This document shows, one piece after another, positions 22,001-26,150 of a stretch of DNA of 32,982 nt. Within the stretch, counting starts at the first letter, position 1. Each line of letters opens with the position of its first letter. This stretch comes from a virus: the IMG/VR virus record IMGVR_UViG_3300010885_021068, positions 1-32,982 of that record, one strand, 5' to 3'. Made by a program: the position numbers and the translations under genes. The notes under the pieces were generated by a model. It was not told the DNA's origin. It searched no databases and saw only the letters and a program-made list of their open reading frames with translations.

Positions 22001-22304
22001 TTTGGTTTAATAAATCAGGATAACTGTACACGTTATCAATTTTATACGTACTACTATTAACAGCACGTTTCTTAATAACTACGCCAGGTTCTAATTGATA
22101 AAACTGTGCATAGTCATCATTTTCATTAATATAATAATCACCTTTTTGAAAAACTGTGCTTTGGTCTTGCTGTCCAATATAACCATAAATTTTCTTTAAT
22201 TTTGGTTCTTGAATAAGTTGATCTAGCGTAGCATTTAAAAAACGATTATTACTACTTGTTTGAAATACTTGAGGTAGAAACTTATTACTTTTACGCTTAG
22301 CCAT
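7092..22304 (-). CDS. Giant baseplate/virion structural protein, 5070 aa, in the gp7 position
   Basis: The start at 22304 lies two bases after the gp6 stop, with TAGGTG upstream. The N-terminus (FLPQVFQT...RFLNATLDQLIQEP) matches what I recall of very large virion proteins that follow gp6 in marine T4-like phages. T4 gp7 holds this place, so a wedge role is inferred by position. Landmarks are: tandem IP-GT modules at about 720-857; a Trp/Tyr-rich GYWRGIYNYFYDTDRPHTHP stretch near 1520-1570; a seven-blade FG-GAP-type propeller at about 2455-3323; WLMKTSFVDIYHRVRGL...EIKPFHTKI near 3880-3930; GYGGTTTIEI-GNGTGA near 4000; and a C-terminal GERITYGVVD...LRRGTAGTG domain near 4880-4915. Beta-sandwich VNG-DYT modules recur throughout. 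No transmembrane segment or enzyme motif was evident. The frame is unbroken over 15.2 kb, nearly half the window, so it is a real gene. The exact structural role is unknown. Confidence 0.92.
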   Translation of the reverse strand: MAKRKSNKFLPQVFQTSSNNRFLNATLDQLIQEPKLKKIYGYIGQQDQSTVFQKGDYYINENDDYAQFYQLEPGVVIKKRAVNSSTYKIDNVYSYPDLLNQIVNDGGINNDHQRLFTNRYYSYDGFVDLDKLTNYRQYYWVPQGPLSVDVNAAGLAIQNDYYVTRLSYVTNNQTELQSAQIGKSGYTIDGYKNVTNPTLTLVRGGQYKFHLSQLGHKFWIQTEIGTSGVSSTQSNISTRDILGIDLNGSDDGTITFNVPRKNAQDALVNLPSIANIDMVVSVPYNKIQGANYDDFIKTYDFDGVRSFDTKLIYINVSYDDTWDDVENYKRTGIWQVSINTDRTILLAYLYDWPSSTKAFVNQGTLYGHTFCYKNSSSIFQKFPTLSAALDVLYYVDADNPAIYGEIKLLNPEPKSVLDVNDIIGRDQYTSPNGINFTNGLKVKFTGNVTPSAYYDNAYIVEGVGTSIRLLKFDELVTPDTVNSADGGLFGDSLGYDSDAFDGNLNAPTQKDYITINRSSVDGNSWSRNNRWFHRDVLQYAADVTNQNYVFDSNYQAKRPIVEFLPDFKLFNHGTKYIGPITAIDSITTNTFSQVEGFNNNALKTGGVFNSDGIQLQNGHKVIFINDTNAAIRKTIYNVETVKVRSSAQYDVLTFSYSKAGTNKLYINDTGNLTVGQAVVGMRLGSYIYGANLYNNTTIYNTGDYVTFNDQTYVAIPLQSTTTTTATFTLGSSNITVASATNITIGQTITSTNVPTGTTVTGVSGTTIAMSAPASISGSSIGVSFTTNDSSLVSTTASSTVGSKNITVASAVGIIPGQAITADITKIPAGTTVVSIFGSTVTLSNAALASGTGINILFNTIGISPPNSTRWLLVSNSNPFAPNTTITKVDSGTNTVYISDNLLYDIPASSYIRFDNTADQINLIPYKTVENGDSVVALEGVVNQGNSFYYVDGTWYKAQIRNSRPQFPLFDVVDGNGFSLGDSTVYSGTSFTGSQLFGYAIGTGSRDKELGFALKYQSIGNLGDIVFQNYYVTDNFHYSANNVDTIKQVNTGYGAKIVGWNNYTFANGWAVVSDKSKQYITKTFVANAVLVNNFDLNVIYSNSYFENNLFVSINGVSQNKNSYTLKTNANTSILTFTNNLVPGDRLFVKIIGNSKTYKQTYTVPKNLTNNSENKEFNTVTLGQLRNHLIDIGNSSLKIVGQPAGANNLRDIQYNNIGGKLLQHSASLRPAALMFSNPDVDPIRAINFSSESYQNFKNQLINIINTKEFSDPTNYRDSLDIVLQEFSSTASKINNFYYSDMLAGGSSYNKNTYTIQDTTYKNFNLTQDFSKKPSSYIGVLVYLNNVLLINGIDYTVNNFTVTLNDSLTIARLDKLEIYEYNSTLGCNVPPTPSKLGLYPKFKPQIIVDNTYISGAKTVVIGHDGSYNVAYGDYRDYILLEFEKRVYNNIAVEYQNNSDYDLISVQPGAFRKTDYSFAEWTQLLSYSYLTWSTANNVDIFTNNTVSNSFFSFNYSTGIDKIFGDTTPGYWRGIYNYFYDTDRPHTHPWEMLGFVDMPSWWEIKYGPVPYSSANLSLWQDLELGLVYNGSPNKSYINYRYSRPGLLKILPVDDHGNLLPPNQSVIATYNSGDVTNAWRVGDQSPAETAWRRSSAYPFAVQVAWCLARPAEYCALKYNTRDVVYNSKLNQIINVTTNNRVFDYSLTGDAGYIPGINVFVRELLTYNSLDVQRNWIDIANNSTFNLIYKMSGYTDKSYLTVVADQVSPQSTSTSVLIPQENYQIKVTKSAPIARAVYSAVVVQKTNNGYQVTGFDKERPYFLTIPSIVNKKNYTINVGKESAIIYQEGENFISSFPYGSKFATSEQVVDFLISYGRYLISSGFVFTEILSDNATIQDWTLAAKEFLFWDQQQWGENTVISLTPAGTNVSFSSPYGVVDKITNDHNFTKIINSDGTVLTGRDYRVFRDDNIFTVELKDAQRGIHLIDLSVVQYEHTIVFDNNTVFNDILYDELVGSRQYRLRLDGTKTSDWNGSFYAPGFLVNYSDVDTWYSYTDYYTGDIVFYKNKYYAAQNFIPGKPKFVASDWYEINGSMLSKQLIPNMASGAAQFTNFYNPDLPDLNTSADIQSKHTTGFQDRQYFTDLGLDRTSQYKFYLGMINQKGTQAVVNAFLRNKQNRIDSDISLNEQWAIKLGSYGGTSNIDKLEFNIGNSNAINNQYLFEFIGKNDVRSSDYNTIRPQDLVIAPKQYKTDIFAQTEVQNTIVPTAGPVRTDDVTLTTFDISKIFNISGYNTSLSESSKIWIAADSANRWGVFRLTQTNNVIATSVNQSSPTELTFTTNIPHNFTNLDYIMLKNAKINSVGSKTGVLDLSGFYRISAVTDRTFSVKITNKTSISSGQLNSVVFKLINVRYSNIRDFGNYTPARGWRNSEIVYIDNGPTGYEVLQNTNSYRLNETKSPILTTSTDNFGTAIKINHNQNYAIVGASTKNTTGQVIFYAKNQKNSWQEAATLVPDSKERGFGSAVDVNIHNVFAIGAPYNNHGSVYTAVANSQTVALTQTIHYDNSYVISAGFNTSNGYLLIGNVTVLNSTGNIAQQSQYSLSNFAVGMTIAGAGIPSGTQITNLTATTNSVITMSTTANLNLGDVATVLVANSSIFTTLYSNLASGNGNVYIDSAQSITGVLANTMPVIGNGIPRGSYIANISNVGSYHVLTLSSGAAMSNNTIITIVNSNVSVAATLTSSAITSNNSFIASGLQSLYGVSTSRPIIAQTIANGTVITNVVAGSQYNLIGLSKNSSINAFQKVAIYPNLTPSSTFGSSVSMSADGNWMFVGEPVTGQVFAYKWTTVNPSNITRTGDGNTTTFYLPATALGKNSTSRDVKVYVNGLIKIPDLDYIKTPGADTITFDIPPTSGAVINIVYEDYFREVNRIVTDDPQALGFGTSVSCSSDGRYVIVGAPNSSVTLTDTFTNSGKAYVYERTVEKFVADGNTSIFYLSNVWNNITTRTTTTITTNPRVTVDGVVDNTVNFDYGNNIVTFTNIPSSGSIVSVDTNQFFNEKILTSDIGQKDSNYGEVVKLSNDNTNIFVSAPGWNYNSQNNGAVFVWVDQPKKYGTISGTVSNFYMTAGYQLRINDFLVTFTGGYAASVVNDINAAAIPNITAVLNDDNTITINSNNGSFVIREEYGAPFSTMGITPWIMTQKLYCPILQDSERFGDRISINPMGNTLVIGSTLSNTKITTTLDTRLTTFDARGLQFIDTVYRSGAAHVYEYLPTATESINDSGIFVYSTLLNHSTATSLERFASGIDISNNFILAGAPTASILNNPTGAMYVYYNKTAQPIWQTIRSEGEKFDSRLIERAYIYNSTTSKLIADLPIIDLQHGRLPNNAETYLDYIINYDPAVYSNVPSTTSFSYDKKSNWGVEKVGKLWWDTNNIKYYDNSQGSTLDKFNFWGLAFPASSVTVYEWIESELAPTDYSKKNPLSPPLYTVNDVYSTRVTIEPSTGFAKTMYYFWVRNSTRSMADRPSALELQSAIAFPRTSTTPFAAVISSTAIALYNAQNIIASDTNLVIEYKDTTKPQLTHTEWTMFDDGTDLGIAPEFLNKLSDSLSGQDATGRSIPDIKLPVGQRYGTSIRPRQGVFSDTVTARKLFIEQVNFFCSKKPVNLVRKQVISALNRSEQEPLPNTYVTRVENITELGYLDKNTYKSNDSILVANGISTLGGWGLYRLIIDLNNVRSWQVYRVQTFNVNAYWSYSDWYSDTFNVNTVATHTVVNESDVSKLKLFIGDVIYIVNSNEGGWKWVLVENGGFTLLAQQNATIQFSPMLYDDAQSGFGFQSSSFENVAYSADSALEFSYIFDVIKNNLMINEYRSDFKNLIKLMIDTITTQHLQTDWLMKTSFVDIYHRVRGLDPLPVYLPQPETIVTSFFKEIKPFHTKIKQYVAKYDNTNSIETAYTGTSDFDLPPYYNVIDKKYSTPQINNAHDGNIAYTTVNSLDSSVLTTQAVYSPWLNNHLYSIERIDVLSGGVGYGGTTTIEIVGNGTGATATPVIVNGAIVSVIINSSGKNYTSASVLVHGLGTGAKLIAIVGNSFPRSFDTHIKFDRYTYNNSILDWETNTAYAVGSTVVYNYAPYRTTVAHTSSTFFDLNKFVPLVVKVWYPLTEYALNDIVIYNHVSYVATSTFTSSINFDTTNLTSYSGAWLDNAADRIWSYYSPKINMAGRDLAQLMSGIEYGGVGVKGPDFNQAPGFDINYYDRIAYDYSTSNNENVVDIYGIQSEDTYIRSDFLDSGLGLRPQDINIDGGQYIDLYSSHAPEEMVPGKMYDTLDIRVKTLPLGSASGDIMVFTANYNSSNFIDFASNVTGVPFPIGGIEKFVILDKYKGPLIETVDYTVDWHEQYINLNYSANRNTFFYVMMFGSSGLNSILDIDYYADGTQIDFDLPDNVITNVQQAYVKVNGFAVSNWTLVNKLENGRTILAVRFNTPPTNLAFVQIHLYAVAVGQRAYREITEQNFTVNDNSVITLSNPEIYKEPQSIYAIVRLNSNDLVPPQQTYYIGDSITTSFKLSSSYVKPISIITTTSVLVVVNGITKINNVDYTFYKDSATSVTNFVASCSGTTLTTSTSQSFVTNTTVYSNTGISLGTIVSGSGTTWTVSIGGTYTSQSMTSGGGYPVINFVTAPVSGSKIVISDSSNSDYKIVGGNSLVLNQNLLIPSNSTISVITQGNHDFEDMYTRVFSGSTSDSTSVNAGFDGIGLDSLGFDNELVNNAFNVFFRLPRAVTDINQVYVTLQSPNTVGGRRLLPYTDFILDTPTQIRFDDAINILPTSTIVVRLFGSDTRYNTIEFRTFKDLNDNTRYYAVSLKRTTRLFADLAYDDEWIYVENVANLQSPDPSANNAGVVFIDGERITYGVVDLVNDALGNLRRGTAGTGTRALYSAGTRVTDAGNNLEIPNSRDVSATTPISTYITNNISNFKYIAANVATGANSIVLSDIVNVTLNQIVNGNNIPLNTTVTNIYKSNNTIVMSNSTTGPLTVVSSTTGNLLISNSVVFTTNILLDANSVIKTGTTFVAPGESLQYSNTQQAQFIREA
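12336..14940 (-). other. Seven-blade FG-GAP/integrin-like propeller region within the giant protein
   Basis: Seven copies of an (F/Y)(G/A)-phi-phi...phi-phi-G-(A/S/E)P...G-V--Y unit can be read: NFGTAIKI...IVGAS, GFGSAVDV...AIGAPY, TFGSSVSM...FVGEP, GFGTSVSC...IVGAPN, NYGEVVKL...FVSAPG, RFGDRISI...VIGST and RFASGIDI...LAGAPT. The third and fourth keep a DG turn. About 265 residues are inserted between blades 2 and 3 (roughly 14695-13895), and about 90 residues each between blades 3/4 and 4/5. Such propellers are usually binding platforms. Confidence 0.7.
19735..20140 (-). repeat. Two tandem IP-GT beta modules in the giant protein
   Basis: Two consecutive units of about 65 residues follow the same pattern: GS-NITVASA, then I--GQ-IT, then (V/I)P-GTTV--(V/I), then a T(I/V)-(M/L)S strand, then GISF/GINILF. 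Related single copies occur near the C-terminus (about 7420-7260) and inside the propeller insertion (about 14550-13950). Confidence 0.65.
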
Positions 22305-22306
22305 TA

Positions 22307-25300
22307 TTAAACACCTACTACACGTTGACCAATACCAGCACCATTAATGCCACTTAATACACTTGTAACAATTTGAACATTATCAACCGTAGCCGCACTT
22401 AAGAATATTTCGTTAGGTTGACAACGAATTTCGTATAAACTTCCAAAAACCGCAGAAGTATCAACTGGAATTAAGATAACAGAACTAATATAACCACTTA
22501 ATTTTGTATGTAGGTAACTAGCAAGTTCACTGAAATAAAATGTGTCACCAAAATCCCAATTATCCAAACTAAAATATGAATTGATAGCATCCACTACACG
22601 ACTTTTAATTTCAGTATCGCTTAGCGTGGTGCTCACACTTTTAACAACTTGAAAATTAACACGTAGATTAGCAGCAGCCTTGGCACCAAACAATAATTTA
22701 TAAACACCAGCATTTAGTATCATTTCATCACTTATCATCTTATATTGAAAAAGGTTACTGTAACTATTATTCAACGTTACACTGTCTAGGTCAACTGGTT
22801 TGTTTACAGTTCCTGTATTATCAAGAACATAATTTCTATATGCTTCATCATAACTACGAGTTAAAATATAGGTATCAATAAGATTTGTAGCAGCCGGATC
22901 AATACGACGAGTATTTTCTGCATTATGTTGATATTCAAATATCAAATCTTGACGACCATAATAAACTGTATAAGAACTGCTCACATCTACAACGGTTGCA
23001 ATATTATTAATATTTTGTATCTGGTAGAAAGCATCGTCTGCATTTGCATAAAATAAACTATTGGTTGGAAAGTTATTACGAACCGTGTTTATAGCAACTT
23101 TAGTAGAATAAAGTGTAATTACACCACCAGTTTTGATAAGAGAATAACGCACTAGATTATCATTGTCGATATATTTTTGATAAAATATACGTGAGTTTGT
23201 AGTAGTATTTACTTCATTAAAGATAGTTGGATCGGTCGGCAGTCCACTTGTTGAACTTACTGGAAACGTTACTAATACTCTGGTAGTATCAGTATATCCA
23301 TCATTCATTAATACGTTTTTGTAAATGTTAGCATTTACATCGTTTACGATTCCGCCATTAACATTGAGTACTCTGATATTATCTTTTACTAAACTATTTG
23401 TAGCAGCATCATATACTGCAACTGGATTTGTGCTTATAAAATTAACCTGTTTGCTGCTACCAAAGACATAATCTAATTGACGATATGTTACAGTATATTT
23501 TGTACCATCCGTGTTAAATTTTATTAACCAACTACTATCATTATTAGTATAACTTGGTAATTTAAAATCTGCAGTGCTATTAACATTATTAATGTCAATA
23601 ATAACCCATGGGTCATTTGTGCCACTGGTCTGTGCAGTATCATATACTAATGCAAATTCTGTTTTGTTCAAGATATAATTTACTAAAGTATTGATAGTAG
23701 TATACTGAAACGTTGTTGCAAATTCAGCGTAAACTTCACTGACAATAGCACCTGTTGGAATATTTTCGCTTAGTGTAACTGCTCCAATAAGACGACCGGC
23801 AACAAGAACTGTACTATTACCGCTTGCAGTAACACTTTGTATACTTGCCCAGATTACAGTACGGTCAGTAGATATCTGTGGTACACCAGTTATAAGTGTA
23901 TTGGTTGCATCAAAGTATTGACCACTTGGTGCAGTAAATTTAATTAAACTACCAACACGCAAGTATTTTCTACTGGTAGTGGTACTGTTGCCAATTGGTT
24001 GCGGTGTTTTAGTAGTATCGTTTACGCTTAAAAAGAAACCTGTGCTCGTTGCGGTGTCATTAGTGCTACGACTCCAATATGTAGGAGAATCACTGTAAGC
24101 AATATTAATAGTAGGAAAATTAGCATAATAGAAATGACGCATTGGGTAATCACCCATAATAGGCATTATCTGGTTATTAATAACATTGATAATATCATTG
24201 CGACTATTATATGTAAAATTAAAACTTTGAGTAAATGTATCTTTATAAAGAACGCCATCACGAGCATATAAGTTAGTTGACGTATATTTTCCAGTTGGGT
24301 CAGTGATATCTAAACCACGTGATACACCACTCGCAAAACGATTTACAGATTTAACCTTAACAATATCGCTGTAAGAGGTATAAGGAAAGATGTTATAATC
24401 TTCACCGTTAACCATACGATTTTGTGTATAATAAGCCTGTGGTGCTTTTTGTTTAATTTCATTAGTTAAATCACGGCGTGATGAATTACTTACTGTGTAC
24501 TGCAAACTGCAATTCATGGTAAGTGTTTCGGTTAAACCATGTCGGTTAATATAAGGAATAGCAACATTAATGCTTGCCATGTCACTTGGTGAAATACGAT
24601 AGGTTAAACCATTTGATACACGATAGTAAGAACGATAATTACCAAGTGGAATCTGTGCAAAACTGCCATCACCAAAAATTAAATCAATTTGGTCATTTAT
24701 ACGTGTACTTACACTGTAAAGTGTACGAATACCACGAGCAGTAGAGTTATAAACCGCATTGCTACCACTGGTAGAAGGAACCTGTGTCCATTGTGTACCA
24801 ATAGTTCCGTTTGAAATTTCATACATCCAAACATCATTGTTGTTTACGTTTTCTGCATTGATGCTAAAAACTCGATTAGAAACTTCTTCTGTTAGCGTAA
24901 AATCAATACTGTTAAGAACACCTTGTTTGAAAAACACAAAAAAACCAGTATTTGCGCTGCTGTTACCACGAGTATCATTTTGATAAACAATACCAAATTG
25001 TCCACGAGTACCAGGATCATATTCACTTATAGAATCAGTTGTTAAAATATTAGCACTTACTACTTCAAAACTTGTATTAATTTGTCCAATATTACTTGTA
25101 AAACCAAAAATAGGAAGAATGGTATTTGGAATAGCCAAGTTATATTGCTCAGTTCGAACACCATTGATTGTTTTACTAGCATGTGGCTTGCCAATCTTTT
25201 GAGAACCAGCAATAGCAGCATTTAGAACTTGAGTAAATTGGCTTATCCAATTAGCATTATTTGCATCATTCCATAGAATATTATTGCGTGAAAGGTTAGT

Positions 25301-25702
25301 GCCGTTTACATCTGTGATGTTTTCAGTAGTATTAACACTGTTAATTTTTAAAAATCCACTTGCTGCACGATTACGATTTGGAACATAATTTAATTGTTTT
25401 ACTAGTTTCAGGACGCTATCACGGCGTTCTGCTGTTTCTAAAAAGTTTTCACGTGCATTGAGGTCTGCACGAAAGGCAACACTTTGTGCAGTAAATGCAA
25501 TAAGGTCTAGCAGTGCAACATATTCGCTGCTTTCAATAAAGTCATTGAAATCTTCTGCATAGTAGGTCTTGATATAATCAACCATAACCTTGCGCAGTGT
25601 TTCAAAGTCATAACTTTGGAAATCTGCATTGGAAAATGTAGTGTATATTTTTTTCCAATCTTCAGCAGCAAAGATATTTGTTTGACGTGTATTAGTAGCC
25701 AT
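22307..25702 (-). CDS. gp6: Baseplate wedge protein gp6, 1131 aa
   Basis: In T4, gp6 forms the dimeric ring that joins neighbouring baseplate wedges around the hub. The N-terminal 150 residues are diagnostic: EDWKKIYTTFSNADFQSYDF, then YYAEDFNDFIESSEYVALLD, FRADLNARENFLETAERRDS and LNYVPNRNRAASGFLKI. A central FGDGSFAQIPLGNYRSYYRV stretch and a C-terminal segment with DTEIKSRVVDAINSYFSLDNWDFGDTFYFSEL are also typical of gp6/gpJ-like wedge proteins. It is far longer than T4 gp6 (about 660 residues), as in marine relatives as I recall them. The start at 25702 has AGAGG eight bases upstream, with a late-promoter motif behind it. The order gp25-gp6 agrees with the T4-like baseplate cluster. Confidence in the family is high; functional details are from T4. 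Confidence 0.95.
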   Translation of the reverse strand: MATNTRQTNIFAAEDWKKIYTTFSNADFQSYDFETLRKVMVDYIKTYYAEDFNDFIESSEYVALLDLIAFTAQSVAFRADLNARENFLETAERRDSVLKLVKQLNYVPNRNRAASGFLKINSVNTTENITDVNGTNLSRNNILWNDANNANWISQFTQVLNAAIAGSQKIGKPHASKTINGVRTEQYNLAIPNTILPIFGFTSNIGQINTSFEVVSANILTTDSISEYDPGTRGQFGIVYQNDTRGNSSANTGFFVFFKQGVLNSIDFTLTEEVSNRVFSINAENVNNNDVWMYEISNGTIGTQWTQVPSTSGSNAVYNSTARGIRTLYSVSTRINDQIDLIFGDGSFAQIPLGNYRSYYRVSNGLTYRISPSDMASINVAIPYINRHGLTETLTMNCSLQYTVSNSSRRDLTNEIKQKAPQAYYTQNRMVNGEDYNIFPYTSYSDIVKVKSVNRFASGVSRGLDITDPTGKYTSTNLYARDGVLYKDTFTQSFNFTYNSRNDIINVINNQIMPIMGDYPMRHFYYANFPTINIAYSDSPTYWSRSTNDTATSTGFFLSVNDTTKTPQPIGNSTTTSRKYLRVGSLIKFTAPSGQYFDATNTLITGVPQISTDRTVIWASIQSVTASGNSTVLVAGRLIGAVTLSENIPTGAIVSEVYAEFATTFQYTTINTLVNYILNKTEFALVYDTAQTSGTNDPWVIIDINNVNSTADFKLPSYTNNDSSWLIKFNTDGTKYTVTYRQLDYVFGSSKQVNFISTNPVAVYDAATNSLVKDNIRVLNVNGGIVNDVNANIYKNVLMNDGYTDTTRVLVTFPVSSTSGLPTDPTIFNEVNTTTNSRIFYQKYIDNDNLVRYSLIKTGGVITLYSTKVAINTVRNNFPTNSLFYANADDAFYQIQNINNIATVVDVSSSYTVYYGRQDLIFEYQHNAENTRRIDPAATNLIDTYILTRSYDEAYRNYVLDNTGTVNKPVDLDSVTLNNSYSNLFQYKMISDEMILNAGVYKLLFGAKAAANLRVNFQVVKSVSTTLSDTEIKSRVVDAINSYFSLDNWDFGDTFYFSELASYLHTKLSGYISSVILIPVDTSAVFGSLYEIRCQPNEIFLSAATVDNVQIVTSVLSGINGAGIGQRVVGV

Positions 25703-25717
25703 TTATTAACCTCTTAT

Positions 25718-25725
25718 TATTTATT
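25718..25725 (-). promoter_or_regulatory. Putative T4-type late promoter, AATAAATA
   Basis: Minus-strand AATAAATA sits in the 43-base gap between gp25 and gp6, 15 bases before the gp6 ATG. It fits NATAAATA and would drive gp6 and the giant gene. Confidence 0.5.
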
Positions 25726-25745
25726 TTGAAAATAATATGCTACTA

Positions 25746-26132
25746 TTAAAGCACGTATAGTTTTTGGCTTTTGTTATCAAACAGTACATTTAAGGCAGCA
25801 ATTTTATTGTCAGTTGCAAAACGCAATTGAAAATTTAATACTAAACCACGACCATCTGGACTTTCTTGCACAATAGTTTGACTAACAACATTAAAACGAG
25901 GATCATACCCAATAATATGGTCAATATCTTGTTTTATTTCATCTTTTAATGCTGCAGTTAATGGATCAAACAAACGATTCCATATAATACAACCAAAATT
26001 AGGATTATGAAGTTTTTCACCTTTACGAATTTGTAGATGATTGAGCAAGTCTTGAACTATAAGATCATTGTCGCTGATCTTATATGGTCCAAAATTTCTA
26101 TTAACTGAACTATAACCTTTATATAATGCCAT
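25746..26132 (-). CDS. gp25: Baseplate wedge protein gp25, 128 aa
   Basis: This is a T4 gp25/lysozyme-like wedge subunit, the conserved sheath-initiator component of contractile tails. The sequence shows the family order: MALYKGYSSVNRNFGPYKIS-NDLIVQDLLNHLQI, then NPNFGCIIWNRLFDPLT near 43-59, DEIKQDIDHIIGYDPRF near 64-80, and a closing LNFQLRF/LNVLF strand pair. The YDPRF segment is the position of the family's EPR-type core motif. About 130 residues is the normal family length. I chose the ATG at 26132. An in-frame TTG at 26147 would add MVNIN, but it is a rare start codon and MALYKG is a natural beginning. The ribosome binding site is weak (GGTAAA), and the gene lies 18 bases after the spike gene, so it probably depends on translation from upstream. 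No catalytic lysozyme residues are evident despite the family name. Confidence 0.93.
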   Translation of the reverse strand: MALYKGYSSVNRNFGPYKISDNDLIVQDLLNHLQIRKGEKLHNPNFGCIIWNRLFDPLTAALKDEIKQDIDHIIGYDPRFNVVSQTIVQESPDGRGLVLNFQLRFATDNKIAALNVLFDNKSQKLYVL

Positions 26133-26150
26133 ATTAATATTTACCAATCA

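Noticed and set aside
25721-25735. Palindrome TTATTTT-G-AAAATAA between gp25 and gp6 as a terminator
   Set aside because: The stem is A+T only with a one-base loop and no following T run. It overlaps the late-promoter motif, which explains it better.
26145-26147. TTG start adding five residues to gp25
   Set aside because: An ATG at 26132 gives the expected MALYKG beginning and normal length. TTG is rare and no better ribosome binding site supports it.
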